From the NCBI GenBank assembly GCA_013180625.2, contig SNVD02008161.1:124001-188000 (forward strand): a stretch of 64,000 bases of DNA, read 5' to 3'. Origin of the DNA: Boswellia sacra. Taxonomy: Eukaryota > Streptophyta > Magnoliopsida > Sapindales > Burseraceae. This document shows, piece after piece, positions 44,201 to 54,389 of this stretch. The position numbers and the translations under genes were made by a program. The notes under the pieces were generated by a model. It was not told where the DNA came from and did not search any database. It worked only from the letters and a program-made list of their open reading frames with translations. Each line of letters opens with the position of its first letter. The stretch's first letter is position 1.

Positions 44201-46195
44201 TATGAATAGGGCTTTCATCCTACTAGAGCATTTGCAACCACGATACTGTGTCAAAGCCTTTTTCGATACTTAAGGGAATACAAACGAGCCATAGACACGT
44301 CCGAAGAATGGATTCGCCACCTAATTATTCAATTGAGAATGAATGGGGGCAATCAAACCCCTCGCTTCAGGACCTAAGCTACCCTTATCCCTTTAGAGAT
44401 AGGTTCAAAAAGTTAGGTACGAGCCATTTGCCTTGCTCGGATCAAAATTCAGCCTCCATTAGGGTATAACAAATAAGAGTAGCTTTTTTTGTTGTACAGT
44501 CTACTTATATTGTTCATTTTATGTACACATTATTCATTTTGTCTTCTTTAGGCATGTAAGGTAATATTCAATCAATAACAGTTGTATATTCACACAAAGA
44601 AAGAAGGAGAAGAATGGAGTTACATTCCTTTACAAACATAGGAGATAGGGGAGAGGATTACGTTGCTCTTTAACAAATAAAGTAAATTCTACTTTTAAAA
44701 TACTTAAGATATCCATTCATTCATTCATATATTTAAATATAAAATATAAACAATCAATTTGAAAATCGATAAATAAAGAATCCCTCACCACCATATGTGA
44801 ATCTTTTTAATGCTCATTAAGCCTCTTTGTATATTGATGCATGTATTCAATTATTCTAAGTGATGGTCTCTCACCATTAATATGAGTCCACCATCACTTC
44901 ATTCCATCATACAATTATACTTCTAAACATGGTATATTCATACATTTATTTATATCAATTTAATACAAAGGCATAATCTAGAATCATGGCACTTCAACCT
45001 AGATTTGATAATTATATCATGGTACTTCGACCTAAATTTGATAATTCTATCATGGCACTCTAGTTTATTACTATTCTAGCATAATTCAATTGCTGATGGA
45101 AATTCTAAATACGACAATCCTAGCCTAGATATGGCATTTCTAGCCTAATTTAATCAATCAACATCGATCATGGCTATTCTAGCCCAATTCAAGCATTTAA
45201 GGATAAACATGGTAATGCTTACGTATTCTATGCTATTTCCTAGAATGCTTCAAAGCAATTATAAATTTTTCTAGTATGATTCTAATTATGTGCTTTTAAG
45301 AATAATTATAAACTCGTTTTTCTAAGCATGATTCTAAGCATTCGCAAAGAAAATAAATTCCTAATCATGATTCTAATAAATAAGGGAAAGCAGACTACTT
45401 TGACATTCTTATCCATCTTGCAAAACAAATAATAGGTTAAACAATTCATAAAACCTCTAGACATGCTTCTAAGCATTAAAATAAATCTTAAACATGCTTA
45501 TTCTAAGCGTAAATAAACCTATTTATACTTATTCTAAAGCAAGACAAGTAAAGAAGAAAAGAGAAAGGAGAAGAGAGAATTGCTCTTAAGACATACCATT
45601 TCCAGATTTAGAGCAATAGAAAATGCTAAAAAATATTATACTAGAAAAGACTCCTTGAATTCTCAAGTGTGTCTTCAATAGGGAGAAGAGATGATTTTGA
45701 TATGTATTGCAAAGTGAGGAGAATGGGGTTTATATAGTTAAGGGTTTAAGTTTGAAAAAGGAAGCAAAGAAACAAAAAAGGATGGTTGCAATCAAAATTT
45801 ACCAAAATTAAATGGACAACAGTTGACCAACTATTGGGAGACTATCGGCTGGCTGTTGGTATGGTCCACCAAACCCTTCAATTTTGTATTATTTCAATGT
45901 AGTCCCTTCTTACCTTCAACCGTTACTCATAGCTCTTCGAGTTCAACTCTGATTTGTGATCCGTAGAATTTTACAAAAACTAGGCATCAGTAGCTTTGCA
46001 ACGGTATATGATTCATCACTAGAATTTTTATGGATTAATTTCTATGATTTTTCAAAACCATGTATAAGTTCTTGAAGCTTTAGGTTGGTTTCTTCTTACC
46101 TTTCTTCCTTTTGCTTCCAAGGGAATTTTGTTCATTTTTATTCCTCGACATTCATCTTCAATTCATCATCAAGCCTAAAAAATCTAGTGTCTATA
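44201..46195 (-). repeat. 5' LTR (D) of G
   Basis: The 1995-bp LTR starts (plus view) TATGAATAGGGCTTTCATCC and ends CTAGTGTCTATA, followed by GCTAT. It matches A, C and E in inverse orientation over its whole length, including the TATA box (45729-45737) and the block with CAACAGTTGACCAACT (45820-45865). ORF 44248-44469 on plus is a chance reading frame in it. Confidence 0.88.
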
Positions 46196-46200
46196 GCTAT

Positions 46201-46900
46201 CCGAGTAGTTTGTGGAACAATATCGTCATAATACCTAACTAGAGGCAACCTTGAGGGATTTGGAGATGACTCACTAAAAGCATAATGAGACTTTTTTAGA
46301 GTACTTAGTCGATTGGAGGGCCAAAGCTGCCAAGATGACTATGAGGTCTACAGAGAAGGACCAGGTCCATATGGTGATCAATAGAGCTTATGCCTTCATC
46401 AGTGATAGACTCGTGGGTTTTCCTAACAAATTATTTGAAGACTTGTATGATTCAAGCATATTTGGAGGCCAGACAGAAAAGAAGTAACAGCAGTTACCCT
46501 AGAAGAAATCAAGGATAATACCATTAAGCTGGTAGGTCTACTATAATGAATGTCGAGGTGAAAGCAATCGTCCAACAAAGGAAGTTCAGTCATTTGGGAA
46601 GACCATTGTAAAAAATCTTTACAAGACTAAGAGTCGAAGGGATCTTGCAACCATTGTCATCAAGAGAGCTTTCAAATCCATTACCAAGGAATTGGAGGCT
46701 TCACAAGAAATGTGAGTTTCACCAAGTGATTGGTCACAAGACCGACAAATGCACTCAACTGTACTATGAGATCTAAGACTTGATTGATAGGGCCCAAATT
46801 CCCAATCTAAAGATGCAAGAGCCTAACACCAAAAGCAATCCACTACCTAACTACGACCGGTTACCTCCCCCAACGACCAATATAATTAGGTTAAGCTTGA
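46201..46900 (+). pseudogene. F gag, 3' part
   Basis: Continues the gag cut at 18373. E*FVEQYRHNT, EATLRDLEMTH, HNETFLEYLVDWRAKAAKMT and STEKDQVHMVINRAYAFISD correspond to the same residues in G. KCEFHQVIGHKTDKC (about 46700-46745) is a zinc knuckle of C-x2-H-x4-H-x4-C form, as in other Tat/Ogre gags, followed by DLIDRAQIPN and KSNPLPNY. Frame changes occur near 46470 and 46690. Confidence 0.85.
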
Positions 46901-48860
46901 TCGAGGAAAAAGTGATGAACTCTTTTGAAGAAAATGGTGGATCTAGCAAGGCCGAGAGAGCCAAGAGAAGGAAAAGAACCAAACTTGAACAACAAGAAGG
47001 GTCTATTAGAAAGGTGACCACGAAGAAGAAGTCTAAGGTTGGAGAGCCCAAAGAAGAAAAGCCTATGGAGATCATCGAAAGGATGGAAGAAGAGCCCATT
47101 CCTTTAGAAGCCCCAATTTTTAGTAAGAAAGGTAGATGGATCAACATTACAGTAAAGGACATGAAGCAAAACTTAGAACCTAAATTCATGTGCCTTAGTG
47201 ACCATGAGGAGGAAGAACAATGAAAAGAAGATGAAGAAAAAGTTAAAGTGGAAGATGAAGAAGTATCACCTAAAAAGAAGTCCACATCATCAAGTGCCTT
47301 TGCCAAGAAATGGATGGCTAGAAATAGGGCTAGAAGAGGCCTACCACCTAAAAGCGTAGCAAAGCTAGGGAAGGGGAGTGAGTTGAGAGCCTTGTGACAA
47401 GCGAGAGTTACCTAGAAGGTGCAAAGAAGTAAGAGTCATAGGAATATGAGATGACATTCCTAAATTTAAAACCCTTCCAAACATTTAGGCTAACTTTAGT
47501 AATGGTGAAGAAGAAAAGGTGTGAGTTAAGGGAGAATCACTCAAGGGTGAGAATGAGAACATACAAGTAATGACATGGAGTGGTAGATTTTACCATGAGA
47601 AGAAGAAGGAAAAAACAGTTGAGAAAAATAAAACTGTTAACAAGGGCAAGGAGGTTGCCAAAATAGAAGTCAAAAAAGAAGAAGATCAAGTAATCAAGTA
47701 GTTGAAAAAACTCAAGTGAGTGCTAGCATTTGGGACTTGTTGATCTCATCCCAAAGCTTGGAGAAGCCATGGTAAAGGTTGTGGTAGAGGTAGAGATATC
47801 CATGGATGCTACTCCAAATGAGATTTTGGCTGCCATGAACGGAAAGGAACCTAAAGGGGTAAATAAAAAGCGTGTGATCACCTTCACCGATGATGATTTA
47901 CCTTATGAAGGAAGGAATCACAATAAGCCATCGTTCATCACCATTAAGATTGGTAGGAAGAGGTCTCCTTTCATTATGGTGGATAATGGATCCGTTATCA
48001 ATATCGTGCCTATGAAGATATTAGAAAAGTATGGGGTTAGCAAAGATGAACTTGAGCCTTGTTAGATGGTGATTAGGGCTTATAATGACTCGTAAAGGAG
48101 TGCCATTGGGATTTTCAAGGCATTAGGGAAGACTGAGCCTATTGAAGTAATGACTTAGTTTACGTCCTTGACATTCCTGTCACCTTTACTACTTTGTTGG
48201 GCCGAGCATGGTTCCATCCGCTTGGTGGAGTTCCTTCCACTTTGCCTTAGAAGATTCGATTCAATATGGATGGGGAGATCATGGCCATTCATATTGCCTC
48301 AACCATTGCACCTGCTACCTTAAATGTGAAGGTTAGAGATTACCTTACATGGGAGGCTTTCATGTTACCATGATTGATGAAGACAGTCCAATTGTCACTA
48401 GAATAATGAAGAAACAAGCATACTTGTCAGTAATTAGACTTAAGAAGATGGAAAGTGGTTTGCCATCCCCCTTAGATATCAAAGACCAAACTTCTAGAAG
48501 AGGGTTGGGCTATATGTCCAATAAAGATGGAGGAGACTTTGAGCCAAAGAAGGGAGGGTTCATTAAGTTCGTCAAAGCGAAGATACGAAGTATGTAGGAG
48601 CTATTGAGCCATTGGTTGACAAGGGAATGTTGAAGCATGGATTCAAGATTTTCAAGGGCATAATCCAGGGGTATGGCTTGGCTAAAGAGATTGAGAAGAT
48701 AAAGATCAAGGAGGAGAAACCTCAAGATCAATGGACTCATCTGTTGACCTTGCTGCTTTCATTGAAGAAGGGATCAAAGATGTCTATTATAAAGATATAT
48801 TTGTTCCTAACTTCTTTGAAGAATAAGACATTATTTATGTTTCAAAGTTTAATGCAATGA
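46901..48860 (+). pseudogene. F gag-pol linker and aspartic protease
   Basis: A Lys/Glu-rich linker (46910-47700, e.g. SKAERAKRRKRTKLEQQEG) leads to the protease: VITFTDDDLPYEGRNHNKPS, then KIGRKRSPFIMVDNGSVINI at about 47950-48010, where DNGS replaces the usual DTGA/S active site, as is common in Tat/Ogre elements. TFTTLLGRAWFHPLGGVPST (about 48180-48240) is the conserved C-terminal part. Further sequence (GMLKHGFKIFKGIIQGYG, EIEKIKIKEEK) connects to RT. Several stops. G lacks about 1.77 kb of this stretch. The protease would process Gag-Pol. Confidence 0.8.
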
Positions 48861-49920
48861 AAAATCAGTTTGCTTACTTGTGTGATGTCTTTCCTAATGG
48901 AACTGTGCATGACAATTTGCATTTTAATATTTGACATCAATACCATTAATCTTGCTACAATTCAAAAATCCAAAAACATATGCATTGCACTTGATACAAC
49001 TCCTAAAGAGAGAGAGAGAGAGAGAGATTTGAAAAATTATTGAAGAAACATGAAGAACTCTTCATCTAGTCCTATGATGACATGCATAGAGCGATAGAAG
49101 TATCGTTGAGCATACGATTCTAACATCTTGGCTTATGAAGTTGGTTAAGCAGAGAAGGAGGTTAAGATCGAGATGGGCTCAAAAGAGCAAGGAAGAAGTC
49201 TGCAAGCAAACTGAAGCCAAGTTTCTGGATATGGTGAAGTATCAAGAATGGTTAGGCAATATCGTGCTAGTGCCAAAAAAAGATTGAAAAGTTCGAATGT
49301 GTGTTGATTATCAAGACTTGAACAAGGCCTAACTAAAGAATGACTTTCCTTGGCCTCACATTGATGTGTTAGTGGACAGCACCACTGCTTATGTGATGTT
49401 CTCCTTTATAGGTGGATTTTCTAGTTACAACTAGATAATGATGGCCAATGAAGACAAGTTAGTTACAAAATGAAGAACCTATTGTTATTAATTTATGCCC
49501 TTTGGGTTGAAGAATGTAGGGCCAACCTACCATCGAATGGCGATGATGCTATTTCATGATATGTTACACAAAGAGATAGAAGTCTATGTAGATGACGTGA
49601 TGGTGAAATCCAAGAATCAAGATGGTTACTTTGAAGCATTAGACAAATTCCTAAAAAGGATGAAGAAGTATAAGCTGTGGCTTAATCTGAAGAAGTGAGT
49701 TTTTGGAGTCACCTCAAGGAAGCTATTAGGATTCGTAGTTGGAAAGAGGAGGATAAAGGTAGATCCTGACAAGGTTAAGGCGATTACGAAGATGCAATCA
49801 CCCAAGACTGAAAAGGAAGTTAGAGGATTTCTTGGAAAGATCTAATATATCAGTCGATTCATTGCAAAATTAACAATAGTTTATACACTGATCTTCAGAC
49901 TCCTAAAGAAGGATCGGACA
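48861..49920 (+). pseudogene. F reverse transcriptase
   Basis: AKFLDMVKYQEWLGNIVLVP, VRMCVDYQDLNKA, NDFPWPHIDVLVDSTTAYVM, MPFGLKNVGPTYHRMAMMLF and EVYVDDVMVKSKNQDGYFEA occur in order, the last with the catalytic YVDD near 49590. GFVVGKRRIKVDPDK-like and SPKTEKEVRGFLGKI close the domain (49735-49845). Stops replace Trp or Gln codons at several places. An (AG)n run of about 22 bases lies at 49006-49027. Confidence 0.88.
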
Positions 49921-50880
49921 ATGACATGGAATGATCAATGCCAAAAAGCATTTGAAAAAATTAAGAAGTATTTACATAAACTGCGAGTTTTTAGATCGCC
50001 AAAACTGGGTAAGAATTTTATTCTCTACTTGGCTCTTGAGGAGGAGGCCATAGGTGCTATGCTGGCACAACAAGATGAGAATAGTATGGAACATGCCATT
50101 TACTATCTTAGCAAGAAGTTGCTACCATATGAGACAAAGTATAGTTATATAGAGAAGACGTGCGTAGCCATGATGTGGCTCTTGAAGAAGTAAAGACATT
50201 ATTCTCAGTCTTAGAGGATTAAGGTTGTCTCAAAGGAGGATCTGATGAAGTATCTTTCTAAAGCACCATCTTTGGTGGGAAAGCTAGCAAGATGGCTATT
50301 TCAGTTGTCAAAATTTGACATTGAGTATGACACCAAGAAGGTGGTGAAAGGAAGAGTAGTTGCAAAATTCTTGGCTATGAATCCAGTTAATGATGATGAA
50401 CCATAGGAGTTGGATTTCCCATATGAAAATCTGGAGGTAATCTCAATAGTGGGAGGGAGAATGTTCTTTGATGGAGTTAATAATCAAAATGGTGTTGGAA
50501 TAGGAGTTATTCTGGTCTCGCCAATCGAAAAAGTCATTCCTTTTTCTAAAAAGTTAGAGTTTAGAGTTACTAACAATATGGCGGAGTATGAAGCCTATGC
50601 CTTTGGGTTACAAATTACAGTCGCAATGGGCATCGATGAGATAGAAATGTTGGGAGATTTGAAGCTAGTCATCTGTCAAACCAATAAAGATTGGGATCTA
50701 AGGGAAGAAAGATTAAAATTGTATCTGGAGCACATTAGAAAGTTGACTGGGAGGTTTGAGCAGCGTACCTTCACCCATCTGCCTAAAGATGAGAATCAGA
50801 TTGCAACCACTTTAGCTTCTTTGGCATCATTTTGGGTGAATACTCAAGAATTATTGGTAAGACTAATTGTGATATCATAA
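49921..50880 (+). pseudogene. F tandem RNase H domains
   Basis: First domain: TWNDQCQKAFEKIKKYL, FILYLALEEEAIGAMLAQQD and IYYLSKKLLPYETKYSYIEK (49924-50160). Then APSLVGKLARWLFQLSKFDI and a spacer. Second domain (50410-50880): GGRMFFDGVNNQNGVGIGVI with the first Asp, NNMAEYEAYAFGLQ with Glu, MLGDLKLVICQT (Asp kept in GDL), FTHLPKDENQIATTLASLAS at the end. The second domain is the archaeal-like RNase H characteristic of Tat elements; it has a mostly open frame of 156 codons, the best-preserved ORF of F. Confidence 0.88.
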
Positions 50881-52140
50881 GCATATGGTCTTTACTTGGT
50901 GGAACCCTATGTAATGGAAGCTAAAGTGGATGAGAAGCCAGGGTTCTATGATCTAAAGAGATACTTAGAAGACAAAATTTTGCTAGAAGGGGCAAACGAA
51001 AAAGACAAGGCTATACTGTGAAAGTTGGTCCAATAATTTACTTGTCATCAAGAAATGATATACAAGAGAATGCTAGGAGGGATGTAATTGAGATGTGTTG
51101 ATGAGAAAGAAGCTAGAAGGCTTATAGAAGAAATCCATGGTGGTGTATATGGGTCACACATGAATGGGCTAATGCTTACGAAGAAGAAGATAAGACAAGG
51201 CTTTTATTGGCTAACTATGGAGACAAATTGTGTCCATTTTGTGAAAAGATGCCACCAGTGCTAGATTAATGAAAATTTGATTCACCAACCACCCTTAAAA
51301 CTACAAGGAATGGTAGCATTGTGGCGCTTTGCTGCATGGGGCAATGACATTATTGGTGAGATAAGATCGTCAGCCTCTAATAGGTATCTATAGGTGGTGA
51401 TGGTGATTGACCACTTTACCAAGTGGATAGAAGTCGAGTCCTATAGTAAATTGGGGGTAAAGCAAATGGTGAAATTCATCAGGAAGAACATTATATGTAG
51501 ATTTACAGTGCCGCATCATGTCGTGACTGACAAGGGGGTTTATTTCTAGGCTGAGACTAAAGCCCTATTTGAGAAGTATGGGATTGAACACCACAAGTCA
51601 TTTCCATATCGGCCACAAGCAAATGAAGTAGTAAAAGCGATCAATAAGAACATCAAGAAGATGTTGGTCAAGATGGTGCAGGCATATAAAGATTAGATAG
51701 AGAAGTTGTTTGTGCATAGGGTTATAGAACAACAACTAGAAGCTCAATAGGTACGGCGCCCTTCTCATTGGTGTACGGTTCATAATTGACGAGGGTTCTG
51801 ATGGAAGCAAAATTTCCTGAAAGGAAGTCAATTCATAATAGATATGAATAGGTGGCCTTGATAGATGAGAAAAGAATGAAGACCAAATATCATATGCAAC
51901 TATACCATAAATGGGTTGCTCGAGCTTTTAACGAGAGAATAAAAGTGGGGAAGTTCAAAAAAGAGAAGTAGTCTTTAAACAAACTAGGCCAGTAGTGTTT
52001 GATCTGACAGGGCCCAACTAGGAGGGCCCATTCATCATGATGAAGTCATGTCCGACAGGGCCATCATCTTATTAGACATGGAGGGAACGAGCTCACTAAG
52101 CCCATCAACATAGATAGGCTAGAGAAATACAATGTGTGAA
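50881..52140 (+). pseudogene. F integrase
   Basis: LRCVDEKEARRLIEEIHGGV, YGSHMNGLMLTKKKIRQGFY and FVKRCHQC form the HHCC zinc finger (51090-51265). FAAWGNDIIGEI (first Asp, about 51340), VVMVIDHFTKWIEVESY, HHVVTDKGVYF (second Asp, about 51530) and RPQANEVVKAINKN (Glu, about 51625) form the catalytic core. The C-terminal part ends near TIDRLEKYNV with a stop at 52137. All three catalytic residues remain but stops and frame changes break the gene. Confidence 0.88.
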
Positions 52141-52329
52141 AGTGAGAAAAAAGTGAGAGGAAAATAATTAATCAAAAAACTATAAATGGCAGATTAATGA
52201 CAGGAGTTATCTTATTATGCATATATTGTTTGAAGAACAAACAGTTGTATTGTTGTTAATGAAATGAAATTGTTTGGAAACAAATATGCCTTTGAAATGT
52301 TTCATCATTTTGCATGATAACAAAAGGAA
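52141..52329 (+). other. 3' flank of F pol
   Basis: Short untranslated stretch between the integrase stop and the end of the antisense gene, homologous to G 35946-36130. It includes TTGTTAATGAAATGAAATTG (52254-52273), AT-rich as expected near a poly(A) site for either strand. No gene seen. Confidence 0.5.
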
Positions 52330-53860
52330 AGCATCTAACGTCTAAGCTAATAGTGAAACTATCAATGTCGTCTCTACCTCTTTGTTGGACAACGAATAAA
52401 CTCACCATATCGCTCACAACACTAACAGTAGGATTAGGAATGAAAGCCTAAAAGGTTACCTAATTCTTGTATCAATTATCTATCTTAAAGTCGGGATCAT
52501 AGAACAGATTTCTCTCGATAGTCCGATATGGCCAAGAATCACTCACACGCTTCAGGTAACGAGTAAATAATCTAGCAGGTCCGAATGTAGTCGGCGAATC
52601 CACAATCCTTTGCATAAGTCTATATTATTGACGTGATCTAGCAAGATCATGGAATGAACTATGGATCTAACCCGCCAAAGAAATGCACATGATGTAGGTC
52701 TCAATGGTCACTTGCTTCAGCCTCCACCACGGATAGTGCCAACAGATCTGAGTATCCAGAATGACTCAAAGCCAGTGAACCCAAGAAAAATGTCCCTCAA
52801 GTTTCCTCCTCGTATGAAGTTGACGGCTACAGCAGGAAATATCCCCTTCAAGCAGTGCTAAAATAGACAGCCTCTCTTGTAATCAAATCTAAAAAGAAAA
52901 AAAGAATAAGAAAAAGCCTGCTTAGTTGAAAGCCTGGAAAGGCGGCTTAAGCAAAAATTAAAGCGAGCCTGCTAAATTGAAAACCCGAAATGGCAACTTA
53001 GACAAAAGTTAGGGTAGACAAAAAAGAAGAACAAAAGCTCGCTGAGTTGAAAACCCGAAAGGGCGGTTCAAGCAAATGTTAAGGCAAGCTCGCTAAGTTG
53101 AAAACTTGTAAGGGTGGCTTAGACAAATATTAAAGCATGAAAAAGAAGAAAATAGAAGAAAGAAAAAGAAAAATGAACTCACTAAGTTAAAAACCGAAAA
53201 GGGCAACTTAGGCAAAAATACCTGAATAAGTAGAAGACCGCCACCGAACCTCTGACTCGGACCAATCCTGACACAATCTAGTTCGATCACTGTTTTAGTA
53301 AGAATCAAGAGAATTGTTGTGAAACCAAGTCCCATCTGAGGAATGATGGTCACAAGATGTAGGTCATCGAGATCGTTCGGTGAAACCATTAGAAAATGTA
53401 CAAGAAGACAGAACTAAAAAAGGTGAAGCCAATTGGGTGAGGTCATATCCATTATCTTAAGCAAAGGCATAATGGAAGACAATGACACTTTGTCACCTCT
53501 ATTATGAATACCCATGGTAGAAACTAAAAAGTTGAACAAATTGGCAAGATCAGACATCTATGCTATCTCAATAATAGGCAAAATGATGCTTTCAAAACTG
53601 GATGAATGAACATCGAGTATGGCAAAAAATTTCTCATGCAAGGGGCATAGCTTTTGTCCATTAAAGGAAAAGACGTGGCCATGAGAATCCCAAAAGGTCA
53701 TGTAGTCTTTAAGAAAAGGGATGCCGAGTTTCGCATGTCGAAGAAACTTAAAATTGTAAAAACCACTGGATTCGAGTCCTTCCAGTCATCGTCTTTTAAA
53801 AGCTTCAACAGAAGCTGAAGAATCTTACCAGAGGCCTTAGATATGTTGAAAAACGTGAAT
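52330..53860 (-). pseudogene. Antisense gene 1 of F (DUF7745-like)
   Basis: Exon 1: GFYNFKFLRHAKLGIPFLKD, HVFSFNGQKLCPLHEKFFAI, SDLANLFNFLVSTMGIHN, then TILLILTKTVIELDCVRIGP and RFGGGLLLIQ to a donor CAG|GTATTT at 53222/53221. The 333-base intron ends TTTTTAG at 52889. Exon 2: GGNLRDIFLGFTGFESFWIL, RSVGTIRGG, then SPTTFGPARLFTRYL and DSWPYRTIERNLFYDPDFKI (52610-52480). Homologous to G 34561-35945, with the same intron place. Two or more stops. Resembles ORFs known as DUF7745 in Tat-type elements. The minus ORF 53093-53389 runs through the donor and is partly intron. Confidence 0.6.
52915..53220 (-). repeat. Tandem repeats in the intron of antisense gene 1 (F)
   Basis: Plus view: five units with CTAAGTTGAAAACCCGAAAG, GGCGGCTTAAGC, AAAAATTAA, spaced 55-80 bases, at about 52920, 52975, 53040, 53090 and 53185. 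They match the intron repeats of G in reverse. Purine-rich filler separates the fourth and fifth units. Confidence 0.8.
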
Positions 53861-54130
53861 AGGCGTCAAGAAGTGCAAAAGAAAACTCAAGAAACGAGAG
53901 AGGAAGTGTTAAAAAGTGTGGAGAGAAACACAGGGGAAGTACCATTTAAATAGTGTAAGAAATAAAGCAGAAAAGGAAGAAGGAAGAGGAACCATCGGTA
54001 GGCAGTGGAAGGAATGTCACCCAGCTATCTCACCACCAGCCGATGGTGGTAGGATAGCTAGCTAGCCGTCCAACAGTCGGTCAGTGGTGGTTAGGCCAAA
54101 AGGCCCTCCCAACTCATTTTTTCACACATT
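53861..54130 (-). promoter_or_regulatory. Promoter-like region of antisense gene 1 (F)
   Basis: On the minus strand a TATA-like TATTTAAATGG (53952-53942) is followed by a CT-rich leader. Just upstream (54120-53990) is a GC-rich block with CCGACTGTTGGACGG, AGCTATCCTACCACC and GGCTGGTGG. The LTRs of the same element carry a related block at the same distance before their TATA box (LTR A 15362-15460 has GACTATCCTACCATCG). I infer a promoter derived from, or convergent with, the LTR U3. Confidence 0.5.
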
Positions 54131-54389
54131 TTTTACTTCTGGTTTGCATACCAACAAGCAGTTTCGAGCACGCAACTTCCAGATTCTATAATTTTCTTTA
54201 GAATTGAATAAACAATGATTTATAAATAAATTTGAATAAACTTGGATGTAAATTGATCAAAATATGCATAGTTTAAGGAGTAGTGCAAGAAGCTCAAAAT
54301 AGAAAATTTTCACTAAGTCTTTGATTATACATCATGAAAAGTTGAAACCTAGAAGTTTGTACATGAAAGCTAAATGAACAATGTAAAAA

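Larger units (their letters stand above)
18374..46195 (-). mobile_element. Tat/Ogre-like gypsy retrotransposon G, nested in F
   Basis: LTR D (44201-46195) and LTR B (18374-19133) lie at the two ends in the same minus orientation, and a perfect 5-bp target duplication GCTAT flanks them (18369-18373, 46196-46200). Between them on the minus strand are leader, gag, RT, two RNase H domains and integrase, then two genes on the plus strand, all clearly homologous to F. G has lost its protease region, its 3' untranslated part and most of LTR B. It carries a CACTA transposon and a solo LTR. Net length without these is about 11.7 kb. Confidence 0.88.

Noticed and set aside
46851..47306. 151-codon minus-strand ORF with Ser-rich, membrane-like composition
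   Set aside because: It is the complement of the Lys/Glu-rich gag-pol linker of F; such shadows are open because AAG/GAG-rich sense codons give CTT/CTC on the other strand.
46201..52140. Endogenous pararetrovirus
   Set aside because: Domain order with integrase, LTRs and target duplication is that of Ty3/gypsy; no movement protein or coat motif is seen.
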